Source of the DNA: Prostheceraeus crozeri
Taxonomy: Eukaryota; Platyhelminthes; Polycladida; Euryleptidae
Assembly: GCA_907163375.1 (NCBI GenBank)
Contig: CAJQUW010006363.1
Coordinates: 203,501 to 267,500 of the forward strand
DNA: 64,000 nt
Direction: 5' to 3'
Made by a program: the position numbers and the translations under genes
The notes under the pieces: model-generated
Seen by the model: only the letters and a program-made list of their open reading frames with translations
Told to the model about the DNA's origin: nothing
The model's database searches: none
Part shown: positions 33,826 through 44,990 of the stretch, one piece after another
Position numbering within the stretch: position 1 is the first letter of the stretch
Layout of the letters: every line of letters starts with the position of its first letter

Positions 33826-34536
33826 CGTTTCTTCCACTTTTGTTTCTTCCATTTTTAAAGAAATATTATTAGTCACATAATTTTAGTTATCTCATATTTT
33901 AAAAACCTGAAAAATGGATAAAATTCATGAATTTGAAATTCTCAACTTTTATGATTTTCGGTGTCCTGGAACGGTCATGATTTTGGGGGTGAAAATTGTA
34001 ATTCTCAAATTTTGAGATTCTTGACTTTTCTGATTTTTTCGGTGTCCTGGAACGGTCATGATTTTAAGGGGAGGGTGAAAAATTGTAATTCTCAAATTTG
34101 AGATTCTCAACTTTTATGATTTTTGGTGTCCTGGAACGGTCATGATTTAAGCGAGAAAATTGTAATTCTCAAATTTGAGATTCTTGACTTTTCTGATTTT
34201 ACAGTGTCCTGGAACGGTCATGATTTTAAGGGCGGGTGTAAAATTGTAATTCTCAAATTTGAGATTTTGAAAAATTTGAAAATTTGGGTATTTTTAAAAA
34301 CGCCTAAATTTATGAATTTAGGTCTTCATAACCTGAAAAAATGACCTAAATTCATAAATTTAGTCGTTTTCAAAGATACCATTTTTTTGAAAAATGGTAC
34401 TTTTTAAATGGACTAAATTTATGAATTTAGGTCTTAAAAAGCTGAAAAAGGAACAAAATTCATGAATTTATGTCGTTTTTAAAGATACTATTTTTTGAAT
34501 TTTATGGTGTCCTGGAACGGTCTTTTGCCCATTACT
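33826..34536 (-). repeat. Polinton right terminal inverted repeat
   Basis: About 0.7 kb, the inverted partner of 16691-17395, ending GCCCATTACT. It has five copies of the 17-bp motif (inverted; 33960, 34041, 34125, 34203, 34506), one more than the left arm, and lacks the TTTTAGTTCC expansion. Its inner end repeats the first codons of the 17354 gene. Confidence 0.92.
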
Positions 34537-34542
34537 GAGGCT
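34537..34542. repeat. Polinton target site duplication, right
   Basis: GAGGCT, identical to 16685-16690. Confidence 0.92.
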
Positions 34543-36051
34543 ACCGATGCATCTTTTCTAAATGACTGGATGTAAAGCCAATCACCACCTAAAACCATGA
34601 CTCACCACTGACCTGAATGTAAATTAAAAAAAAGAAGACAATGTTAATGAGGTAAAAAGCAACGAAGCAAAAAGGGAGTGCGTTTCTTTTTCTGATGCGC
34701 TGTGCTATACATTTTGGATTTATCAAATCTCAACAGATGCCACCACCACAAGACATGTCCACCAGTTGTGCCTTGTCAGTCGTGGGCAGGTTCGAACCAG
34801 CGACAGTGGAACTCGATGCAATCATGCCCTCTGACCACAAGGCCACTAGAACACAGAGCATGGATTAACTTTGGTATATATAGGTTAATTAAGACGTGGT
34901 CGAAATATGCCTTTGTTTGACTAAATTTACACTTGAGTGCGTAAAGATTGATTTATAACATGTTTACTAGTACAAAATTTGTGAGAAAAAAGATTTCTCA
35001 ATGAGAAATCGAAAAGTTCAACCGAAAGAGAAAATTAAGAAACCACAAAATGGTTTTCATTCTGCAATCAAAAATAGTACATGAAATTTAATCATAAAAG
35101 GGATCATAACAAAATCATTAAGATCCCCATTCAAGAGAAATAGCCGTGAAAACGCACAAATTTGAAGCGTTTCCTAACTGCTCCGCTTAAGCGTTGCACA
35201 CTGCATATTTTATTCATTCAACTGTACACTTTCATGCATTACCGTGAACAGTATCAACGTCATGGTATATAAATACAAACACACTCACTTCAGTATCTGC
35301 ACTATCACCTCGTTCGGTAGGGCTTCCATACTACTGTGATTTCGATTGAGTATCAAATCTGGAAAAGTGAAAATTCGTTACTAAAAATTTTATATTAAAA
35401 GAGTATTTAGTTACAGAGGTAGACATGAAAAAATCCGAGTGAGATAAAAGACGTTCCTCACAAAACTGCACATTCCGAAATTAGTGATTTTGGAGTTAAT
35501 ATTGTCGCAAAGGGTATTTATTCGACTTCCATAAAACTCGCTGGTGAATAGCTGCTTATTTCAGATGTCCTCAAAATAAGTTTACATCATTCGCTTCACA
35601 TCATGTCACATCATTCGCTTCATCAGAGTACCTAAAGTGAGAAATGATGATGAAGTCGTCCGCATGTTGGAGAGCTTAAATTGATTTTTTAAGTAGGGGA
35701 AAATGATCCGATATATGCACCGAACATACATTGGCTCGCATAGATACATAGTATTGCTCGCTGAGGAACTCCGCACATATTCATACACATATTTCATCGC
35801 TGACGACTCCATTCATCCCTGCTCTCTGCTATCGGCAAAATAGTCACAACATCCAGTCGCAAAAATTTTTCATAGAACATATCCCATACCTTTGTAAATC
35901 CAAAAACATCGTTATTCCAATATCCTCCCGTATTGCACCATGAACAAAGCATGTAGATGGTGTGTCCTGAATGGCTTTGAATATAACGCATTACTGTCGA
36001 ATTAAATACGAAAACTCAAAAGTTCTCGAACGATTTACCACTATGTTATTT
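34543..36051. other. Interval without a recognisable gene, one SINE-like head
   Basis: AT-rich DNA beyond the Polinton. Apart from the minus-strand tRNA-like unit at 34775-34850, only chance frames are visible. Confidence 0.45.
34775..34850 (-). repeat. tRNA-derived SINE head
   Basis: Read on the minus strand: TAGTGGCCTTGTGGTCAGAG (A box) and, about 40 bases on, GCTGGTTCGAACCTGCCC (B box with paired T stem GGTTCGAACC). The arrangement is that of an RNA polymerase III promoter from a tRNA. The other stems do not close, so it is most likely a SINE head; its body would run towards 34720. Confidence 0.5.
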
Positions 36052-36135
36052 GGTAGGATAGCTCAGTTGGTTTAGGGTCGCGCTTCTGTACGAAAGTGCA
36101 GAAAGTCCAGGGTTCGAGTCTGTCTATCTCGGTAG
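36052..36135 (+). repeat. tRNA-like sequence, SINE head or tRNA pseudogene
   Basis: GGATAGCTCAGTTGGTTTAG (A box) and CAGGGTTCGAGTCTG (B box) are well kept and correctly spaced. A stem CTTCTG...CAGAAAG sits where the anticodon arm should be, but with an enlarged loop, and the acceptor ends do not pair fully. No anticodon can be assigned with confidence. I favour a SINE head. Confidence 0.45.
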
Positions 36136-38040
36136 GTACCACCGCTCCCACTAGAGCTTACTAGACTTAACTTTATAACAGTTGCGAGTGTGCGAAGGCT
36201 ACCACCATCCCTAGTTTTCTAGAATGGGGCAGGATTGAAAAAATCAACAATAGTGTTCCTTGTAACTGGATGCCTTGTTACTTTTTAGAAATTATGCATA
36301 ATGTCATCTCGAAAATCCGGAATATTCTCAATTCATAGTGTTGCGGCATTTCAATTGTTCATTAACATGCTTGACTACTATGTGATATCTCAGATCGTCA
36401 TAATATGGTATGAAGTTAACTTGTGTCTCAGAGATGACGGTAAAAATGATAAATGAATAGAGACTTATCATGGGATTTATGGAAATTGTGCATTTTACAC
36501 TTCATAGCATGTTTTAGATATACCAGCAATGAATTGTATGTGATGTTGATGTCCATACTATGATTTGTAAATATCATACCGTTTCAGGAAGAATTTATCT
36601 TTGTTATCACACTTTTGAAAAAAATAACTTTCTTGCAATATGTAAAACACATTGCCCTTCTTTTGATTTGACTTTATTCTTCGCCGCTTTAAAAATGACT
36701 GAGATTTTCTTGTGAAAATTGAAACATCCAAAATATTGCAACCATACCAATCATGAATATTAAGTTCTAAATCAAAATATTTGAGGCCCTGAATGAGACG
36801 GAAAAATTCTGGTGAATCGGTCGTGGATTATGCTGAAGTTCAATGCTACAGATGACTGTAAATTGACTTCCTTCTTGGCCTATCAGGTGGACCAATGAAT
36901 TGAAAATTTCCTGCCATAGTGACTGTCATTTGGTAAAAATCATCATAATGATCTCGAGCTTGCTCTAATTTATTTCTTTGGTAGTCTATCAAGCGCACTG
37001 TCACTTGAGCTGTCATCGACAGACTTTGAAAAACCTTTACCACTGCCACACATTTCAACAATATTTTCGTCAGCAAAAGTGCAAACAGCGTCGAGAATTT
37101 TTCCAGTTTCTAGACAATCCATCTGCACTGCTACTGCTTTCTGATTAAAGAAGGGACCCTCCATGCCATACTGAAGACCCAACATACGTGTAATACTGAT
37201 TAAAGGACCCGCTCAAAGCTTTGAGGGGCACCTGATACTGGTGATAAGGGTTTCCTAGAGTAACAATGGACTTTCAATACTGAAGGTCCCTTAAATTTGA
37301 TGAAGGATGATAAAATTACACTTTCCTTGCCGCGGAAACAATCGCTGTAGATTGCATCCCAACATTTGTTGAGTTATCTCTCAACATGTAGATAATCCAC
37401 AGTCGTAGACATATATCTGTTGTCATAAACAAATGAGTTAATTCTGCTTATTTGTTTGCTTTATTCATTGCCTGTCAAGCATGACAGCTACCACCGTCCC
37501 ACACTTGCGGCATCGTATTCACTTGAATGGGATTGTGCTTAACAGATAAAAGTGAAACATGATAACTTGGCAACTCATCGGGACCTTATGGCTCTCTCAA
37601 ATCAATGAGCTGTCCGAAATTTTTGAGCATCAATTAAATTATGGGAAAAGGGCATGAAAAGTTGTTAATTTTTTAGGGGCGCGTGCCCCCGGTGCCCCCA
37701 GGCTCCGCCGTGCCTGATTGTAGCCCAGTATGAGTGATCACTGGTACAACTGGGGTACCTAGGATAGAATCCCAGCGCGGAATATCAGCCTATACATTCA
37801 TTTTCGCAAAAGCTGATGGAATTATCATTTACCAAGAGCAGAAATCACGGGAAGTCAAATCAGAATGGGGCCCTTTAAAATACGTAGCAGTGGGCTCCTT
37901 AAAGTAAGAACATTACGATTATCAGATATTGTCTAATACGGTAAGTTTTGTGAGCGTTCAGGTAGAAGTTGGGTACGTTCAAATAATGTTATTTATGAAA
38001 CCTCATAGTCAGCATGCCATGCTTCAAATGTAGTCAATAT
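36136..38040. other. Interval with one possible gene relic
   Basis: Two minus-strand frames (37185-36970 and 37076-36846) overlap and could be pieces of one decayed coding region (MEGPFFNQKAVAVQMDCLET; then KLEQARDHYDDFYQ...FQFIGPP). No family recognised. At 37674-37718 is a GC-rich CCCCC-rich block (TGCCCCCGGTGCCCCCAGG) resembling one at 56322-56367. Confidence 0.3.
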
Positions 38041-38370
38041 GTGCAACCGGCGGTTTTGTATCTTGGAAAATTGAAGCGTTTTGTAAATGTTGCCGATCTG
38101 AAGATGGTTTACTCAGGTATGATTCAGTCGACACTCGAATATGTTTGTCCAATTTTTATTCATTGGCCTTAAAGACTGGAAAGACGGATTCAAAGTGAAC
38201 TGATTTTCGAGCCTTTTAACCTTAGTAACCCTTAAACTTTTGTGTAGCCTTTGTAAAGAGCCATAGTCAGCGACATCGACGGGATTTAATCAGTCAGAGC
38301 CCATTCAGGAAATTGGCTGATAAGAAGAACCATATTCTCCATAGGTACGTACCGAAACGTTTACTTCATT
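38041..38370 (+). mobile_element. LINE fragment, C-terminal part of reverse transcriptase ORF
   Basis: Translation gives LYLGKLKRFVNVADLKMVYS, then IQSTLEYVCPIFIHWP, then RLERRIQSEL and, in another frame, SPFRKLADKKNHILHRYVPK. This is the conserved tail downstream of RT in Jockey/CR1-like LINEs (the LEYACPVFH and pre-stop LYHRYVP blocks). It holds an in-frame stop and at least one frameshift, so it is a short dead fragment. Confidence 0.6.
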
Positions 38371-40717
38371 CAAAGCAGATTGCTACTGACCCGAACATAA
38401 AAGCACAACTATCATTTTTTTCACTGACTTCAACTGTCATGAATCGGTAGTAATATGATGCGGAACCTTGATTACTTGCGTTGAATCTTGCTCATGATTG
38501 ACGAAGGAATCACTAACTCGCTTGTAGAAGGGTCTTCTGCATTTTTATCTGCTTTTTCATTTTTGTGGATTTTTAAAAGTAGCTACTTTGAAATTGATAA
38601 TCCTTTAAAATTGAAGGGACCTTGAGGTCCCCTAACAATCTGCATTGTCCCGCAGACAATTTGAAAGAGTCCTACACAATCTAAACAAGTCACCGTGTTC
38701 AATCTTAAAGGGCCCCATTCAGAATCTCAAAAGGGCGTTCAATCACAAAGTAAAATCCTTCATTATCTTAATTATCTGCTCCCTGGTGAAACATTTTCTC
38801 ACTACTTACGAAAAAGTCTGGAAAACCCGTAATTCCGGTTAAAAGCAGAAGAGTGGCAGCCCTGCAGGAGGAATCGTAAAGTAGATATAATTTACGAGTC
38901 CCTTCAAACCGTTGCGAACAGTGGGGCACTGGTTAGAAAATGGATCGGTTGGTTGATAATTCTTCCGAGTCTCTATTATTTAAATGATGTTAATTATCGA
39001 TGTGATTTTCATTGGAATTTGATGCTTGAGTAATCATGCAAAAGAATAACTTCTGCTACATATTTCTGTCATCATAACCAACATTCTCACACGAGTAATG
39101 CTTTAGATAGTCTATTAGAATCTTATCAAAAGGAATTGATTAAAATTCGAAATTAATCAACTCAGCGCATTACTAGACTCGCATCGCAACAGTTAGTTTG
39201 CATGGAAAATTCATGATGTTTTCCTAATTATTTGGCGTAATTTACCATCACTAACTTATATTTAACTATATCGGTACTTTGGGCATATCGAAAATTTAGA
39301 TTTCAGATGAATTTGAATAAAATAATAGGCTACCTCCTACCAATTAATCGGTAATCGGTCGATTATACGATCATACACTGCCGTAATAAAAACCACCCAT
39401 GACGTTGTCAATTCATTCAATAGGTTAGAAACTTTTAAATATGTCACAAAATTACAGCATTAAGAAAATGGTAAAAAGACAAAATAAACAAAAAACATCA
39501 TGTTTTTGTTTTAAAACATTGCAAAAATCAAATTGTTTTTTCTAGCCTTAATCAACACTTGGTAGGCTTCATTGACATTTTACCTCGGATTCACTTCAAA
39601 TCATTCTTGAAAAAATCAGTTTACATTATGAGATACGACCCATCTGCAGATGTCTAGTACAGCTTTATAGGTGCCAAGGTAGTCCCATCGTGTGAAATCC
39701 TTGTTATGGCGCTTTTAGAGGAAAAATAATATGTAAGACTGAAAGAAATTAATGAGCCAAGCACTGCTGATGCCATAAAAATACCAGCTGAGACACTTGG
39801 TTCAGGAAACATTGTGGTGTGGCTTGCCTAAATAAATGAAGTAATTAGTGATTGACTGCTCTGTCACGGTGTTATTTCATATATCAATTATATCATGTTG
39901 GTCCACGTGTCACTCATTGATGAGCTGCTCCAATTATCGGACGCAGCGCAAGCGTCAGCATTCCTACGGCGTGAAGGAAATGCTATTATTTGCTGTGAAC
40001 AGGTGCAGAGACGAGACAAGCCCTTGTCTGATCCGAGATTCGAAATTCTTCTGACCTCAAGTATGGGAAATGATGACTCACGCAATGAACTGACTATGGG
40101 AATGATACAAATTTAAAGTTTGCCAGTGAACGGATGGGCCGATTTTGATAAAACTTGCATATTCTTTGAGCTGATAACTTCAGCATTCTTTTAAACCCAA
40201 ACTCGAAAGCACCATCGTTAATACAACAGAAGTTGTTAAGTTGTGTGCAGTTGACCGCTAAAAAGATTGTCAACGCAAAAGTGGCGCAAAATTAGGTTAA
40301 AGTGCAAATTGAATGAAATTGCACAAATTGATGTCCGAATTCGAAAAAAAATTATATCATCTGAAAGCTTAACACGAGCCTGATCCAATGGTATTAATCT
40401 TAATTTTCTCTATTGAGTAGTTTCGTCTGTAGTAGTCCGGGAGCTAGCGTGAAGTTGTGCAGGGAACGAGGTAGTACATAAAACTTTCACATAGCATAGT
40501 ACACCTCTAACCTACTGCAAAACTTCGCGTCTGCAGGATCAGATCATTTGCTTTTAAGAAATAGAGAGGATATCAAAATCCTATGTATTTCCAATGGTAA
40601 AATTGTGACATTTAAGGTGTTGACTCCATTTTTTCGAATTTTTGCTCATAAAAGTTACACAAATTGGTATTTTGTTGAACTGGTTATTATAGAAATCATC
40701 TACAGATCATGATCTTT
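38371..40717. other. Interval with no recognisable gene
   Basis: AT-rich DNA. Overlapping open frames on both strands at 39848-40116 have no motif and no clear splice sites. Confidence 0.4.
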
Positions 40718-40895
40718 CAAATGAGTTATCATTCAGTGACAGAGGATGAAGTAAAGTGTACAAACAGACACTTTTCGTTGGTGTAACTGCAAATTTTAAC
40801 ATAGAAATTTCAGGAAAATTGTTGATATACTTTAACGAAAAGTGTCTGTTTGTACACTTTACTTCATCCTCTGTCACTGAATGATAACTCATTTG
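40718..40895. repeat. Perfect 62-bp inverted repeat with 54-bp spacer
   Basis: 40718-40779 (CAAATGAGTTATCATTCAGT...) is exactly complementary to 40834-40895. Transcribed RNA would form a long perfect hairpin. It could be a foldback or MITE-like element, an inverted duplication made during repair, or an endo-siRNA/hairpin RNA source. No target duplication is visible. Confidence 0.95.
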
Positions 40896-40929
40896 TGATT
40901 CTCTGCAAAAATTAGAATTTGAAATTTTA

Positions 40930-41455
40930 ATGCCAGTAGGTGGTTCCGCGAAATTCACAGCGGAACCAGATAGAGGAATATCTTTGCAATGCGGGCGAGT
41001 TTTGCAAATATGATTACAGATTTGTGATTAGGTGCTTCAAATTAGTAGGAGAGGATGGATTTTTCTGAGAAATTCTTTGTATTAAAAAATGGTTCCGCTT
41101 ACTTCACAATCAAAAAAGTGAAATTCAGATTTCCTGGTTAAATCTGCATTGTTTTGAAAGATGAGGCACATATTCGTGATCAGCACAACAAAATTGATCG
41201 GGTAGTGACTAAAAGAAATTGATTTACTGCGTCAATCAGCGAGACTCAGCAATTGGTTCCGCTGGATGGTTCCGCTATCTTCACAGCGGAACCACTTTTA
41301 TCTTCAAACTTGATATTCTCAAAAACGACTGTGAATTTGTAAAATCTGACCTCAGATTCGTAATCAGGAGACTGAAATTGACAAACTAACAGCTGTTTCG
41401 AATAGAATTAAGCTATAATAAAAAATTGTTCCGCTGGATGGTTCCGCTAACTTCA
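40930..41455. repeat. Degenerate tandem repeat, ~150-175 bp unit, GGTTCCGCT marked
   Basis: Units are marked by GGTTCCGC...TTCACA(GCGGAACC) near 40937, 41092, 41266 and 41441. Between marks lies a shared block of the form GA-TTCGTAATCAG--G-CTGAAATT (near 41010, 41175, 41355). About three and a half copies, strongly diverged in the spacers. The array ends exactly where a LINE begins at ~41455. Confidence 0.65.
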
Positions 41456-42690
41456 CACACGTCGTGCCCAGGTATTTGGGTGTCGGGTCAAAAGGAATGT
41501 CGTTTTCTTTCAACTTGACATTCATCTGAATGTTCGCCTTTCTGCTTGCGAGATGAAAAACGCTGCTTGTTGTCTATTTTACTGTTTAGGTTCTGTAGCC
41601 AGAAGTGGTAGTATGAGCTCGAAGTCTGCAGGTCTAAGGATAGTGCCTTTCGAGGTCTTTGTCAGATGTCAGGATTGCCAGGTCGTCTGCATAAGCATAT
41701 TTCTCACTGAGTGTCAGGGAGGTCCGCTATGTAGATGTTGAAAAGGAGAGGGGATAAGACGGAGCACCGGGGAACTCCGTTCCTCAAAAGTCGTCTTCTA
41801 GACTTTTCTTCACCCGTGTGTAACGTTAAAGTCCGGCTACTTATCATAGTCATGATCATGCGCACCATTAGTTTGTTTGGGATCATCTTCAACAGTTACA
41901 GAGTAAGGTGCCACACTGTATCATGAGAAGCGGTCAAGTCGATATGCACTACTCCGGCTTTTTGCTTGTGTTCTAAGAATTCTTCGATGTCGTTGGTCAG
42001 ACGGACCACTTGGTCGAGCGTGCTTCGTTTTTGGCGAAAGCCGGATTGTTCGTGGGGAAGATGTAAGTCCTCGATCGAAGAGAGTCGGTTATGAATGATG
42101 CGCTCGAGAATTTTGAAAGGACTGATCGGCCGATAGCTGCTAGATTCCTCGACAGGTTTCTATGCTTTCAATATTGCGATAACTTTTGCAGTTCTCCAAA
42201 TCTTCTTGGGATTTTCTGTGTGTTAAGACATGTCGAGAAAAAGTTAGCGAGCCATTGGATAGAGTTTTTGCGCAAGTTTGACAGGAACTCTGAGTGGGTG
42301 GTGTCAGGGCCGGGTGCTTTGCCAGGCTTCAATGTCTTCTACGCGATCTCAATTTCTGTCGGGGTGATGGGTCTGCACAGATTATCATCGGGTCCTGGTG
42401 AATTCCATGCTGATTTCGAGTAGCTTGACTAGTCGAGTAGCTTCGCGGTCGGTATTCTTAAATTTTCCATTCTGGAGAAGGCATGAGGCAATTTGATTAG
42501 CTCTTGGGACATTGGACGATGTTGATGCGCTTCTTGATCCTGTGAATTTGTTTAACGTTTTCCATGCCACTCTGCTTGTATGTTTCATATCGATCTTTTC
42601 CACCGTTTGGATCCATCTGTCTTTCCGAAGTTTATCCAGGTGACCACAGCTGACCACACATGAAAGTGAAATATATGACAAAATAATCTA
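41455..42690 (-). mobile_element. LINE fragment, reverse transcriptase region (Jockey-like)
   Basis: Minus strand, N-to-C: IWRTAKVIAILK, SSYRPISPFKILERIIHNRL, LPHEQSGFR, AGVVHIDLTASHDTVWH (motif A, with H for the usual Y/F), NGVPRCSVLSPLLFNIYIADLPD (motif B), then a YADD-like block with LAIL, VFHLASRKA and FDPTPKYLG. This order is that of Jockey/BS-type non-LTR retrotransposons. Several frame changes and stops are present; the 5' endonuclease part and the 3' end are missing. Confidence 0.78.
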
Positions 42691-44513
42691 TGGAACATAA
42701 GGTTTCATATGGTATATCATTTATCAAAATTGATCCAGGATTTCAACACAAAAATTGCATTTGAAAATGGGCTATCTTTTTTGCGCAATTATTCATGAAA
42801 CGGTCTGTATTTATCGTAAAATTAAGGATAGTCAAAACTATGTTCCCTTTTATTCCGGTCATCCGAAATATGCATGCACAATTGTACATACATACTGGGA
42901 AATACTCAACTTCGTAAAGACTTTGACGCAAACTATTCTACACACGGGGCACAAAAATGGCAGAAATTTTAAAGCCGCAATCAAAGAAAATACGAACTTC
43001 CAGACTACAATTTCTCTTCAAAATTTGATGTCACTCACTCTATACATGCGAGTAAAGCTTAATGTGGTGACATCTCGCTGTCTACCTAGTTCTATCGACC
43101 TTTGATGGCGCGAGACGCCGAAGTGTTGTCTTTTTCAACAGACTTGACATCTCATGAAGATTCGACCTAAAAAAAGGGGAGTTACCTTTTTGCCTTTTAT
43201 TATCAACACTCCCTTTTGATCCGTTAATCGAAGAAATAAAATTGTCTCAAAATGAACTAGCAAACAGGCACAAATGATGTGCTGATACAACAGTTCTTCT
43301 AAAACACAAATATCCCAGCAATTTAAATGAAAACGCATTTGCTCGTGCATTAATAGAAACCTAAACTAGCACCAGTGTTGAAAAAATATTTCGATAGTAA
43401 AACATTAATTGTTTAATTGCACTTGTAATCAGAACAATCATTTCTACCAGAAGTCCACTTCACCAGCAAAAAATGATATAAATTTCATAAATCCTTTCAA
43501 ACAAGAAAGATTTCAAACAGTCAACTTAGTTACTCATGAGTCAGGATATTAAGCAACAGCAGAGGCCCATCGGAAGAGGATCGCAGCGATTTCTAAAGAG
43601 AGGAGCCTAGGTGTAAATGTCGTCAAACTTTTAGTGACACGAAAGATTGCTGACTTAAAAATTGATAATACAGCAACACTCGAGTTTTCAGCAACAGTTG
43701 TAACTAAACCTGTACCACATTGAATTTCATCTCGGCAATAGGGGGTTTACCCAACGTTGCAAGTCTTGTACTCAATTCAATTTTCTGGAAATGGGAGATA
43801 ATTTCCGCAATCGTCTGACTGTTCATAGGCAACAAATGGAATAATAACAATTACAGGACTTTAGAAGTGAGTAGACAAATTGCAATGTAGAATGAAAAAA
43901 ACCATTATTCCAAACTGAGAAATCACACATTGAATGGATTAAGCAAGCAGATGGAAATATATTAACCTTGGACGGAAAATATCAACCTGATATCACTAGA
44001 AGTTGGAAACCAAAATAAATGCACACAAGGGCGACGCGTATTCTAAATCGTGTGGGACAAGCTGAAATTGACATGTCATGTAATATATCATGTAATGCGA
44101 GTATATATGTCAAGATCTATCACAAATTACGACTGCGGATTGAAAAACATAACAGCATTGACTGATCTATTTCACTGTTGCGAGAGACTCGTACACTATA
44201 GGTTTCAGAGAGCCTAGCGTATCATTTTGCCACTTGATTTAACCATGCCGAAGAAGAATTGTATCTTTTCAAACTTTGTGTGATAATTATGCAACATGAT
44301 TATATAGTATAGTTATAATGACATAATGAAGAACCTTCGAATTGAGGTTACTCATATCGTCGATTTTTTTCAAGAGTCTCTAACTCCTTCGTCTCTAATT
44401 TCAAAAATTAGACTTGATATTTTAAAATCTATCCAAAATCTCCAGCCAATCCAATAACAGAAAATTGGTTTTTAATTTAGGGTTTCAACTCACTTGTTAT
44501 TTGTTATCTGACA
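42691..44513. other. Interval with no recognisable gene
   Basis: Short chance frames only, for example 42755-43105 plus (116 codons), which has no motif. Confidence 0.45.
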
Positions 44514-44990
44514 AATAACAACTCATCGGTATATAAACACATGAAAAATTGTAATGACTCCTCACAGACAATAACAACAACGATTCTATCCTCTGATAAA
44601 GATCCCACCAATCTCCGATTACGTGAGGCATTTCATATAAATAAAATGAAACCGTCTATTAATGCCAAGCACGAGTTAGACAGTTATAGACATTTCCTCT
44701 TTCGTTGACTCTGATGTTTTTTACATATTTTCACATACCTTCTATGGTAATCAGATTTCTTAAATGGTACTATGTAACCTTTTATTACCTGCCGCATAGT
44801 TCCCACTCTTCCATACCGTCCCCAAAAATTTTGTACATAGTTTTATATTATTTGTAACTTTTGTATCACTTGCATGCAGATGTGAATTTTTAAATCTTTT
44901 TTTATGTCATAAAATCATTTCCTGAAGAAAGATATAGATAATAGCTGAAATTAATCGAACATTAGAAAATAAAGATAATATCCATCACTA
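44514..44990 (+). mobile_element. Second Penelope-like element remnant (3' tail)
   Basis: A frame of about 64 codons (NNSSVYKHMKNC ... TNLRLREAFHINKMKPSINA, then KHELDSYRHFLF, stop 44706-44708) matches the C-terminal end of a Penelope GIY-YIG domain, where the family has LREAxYIxxxKPSLN. About 210 bases downstream is CCTGAAGAAAG...TTAATCGAACATTAG then AAAATAAAG, resembling the pseudo-LTR end of such elements. It is unrelated in detail to the copy at 1-2315, so it is another family. RT and most of the endonuclease are gone. Confidence 0.6.

Larger units (their letters stand above)
16691..34536. mobile_element. Polinton/Maverick, full length, 17.8 kb
   Basis: The ends carry all hallmarks: 6-bp GAGGCT duplications, inverted repeats starting AGT (AGTAATGGGC...), and length within the 15-20 kb norm. 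It encodes the diagnostic set: protein-primed DNA polymerase B, retroviral-type integrase, packaging ATPase, adenain-like protease, double-jelly-roll and single-jelly-roll capsid proteins. Base composition is strikingly AT-rich against its flanks. It is a fossil with roughly ten interruptions in all, mostly in the polymerase and the gene beside it; capsid, integrase and several small genes look whole. The ends differ from each other by a few percent plus repeat-number changes, so it is neither brand new nor very old. Confidence 0.97.

Noticed and set aside
39848-40116. Overlapping frames on both strands suggesting an exon
   Set aside because: No family match by eye and no splice sites of quality at both ends.
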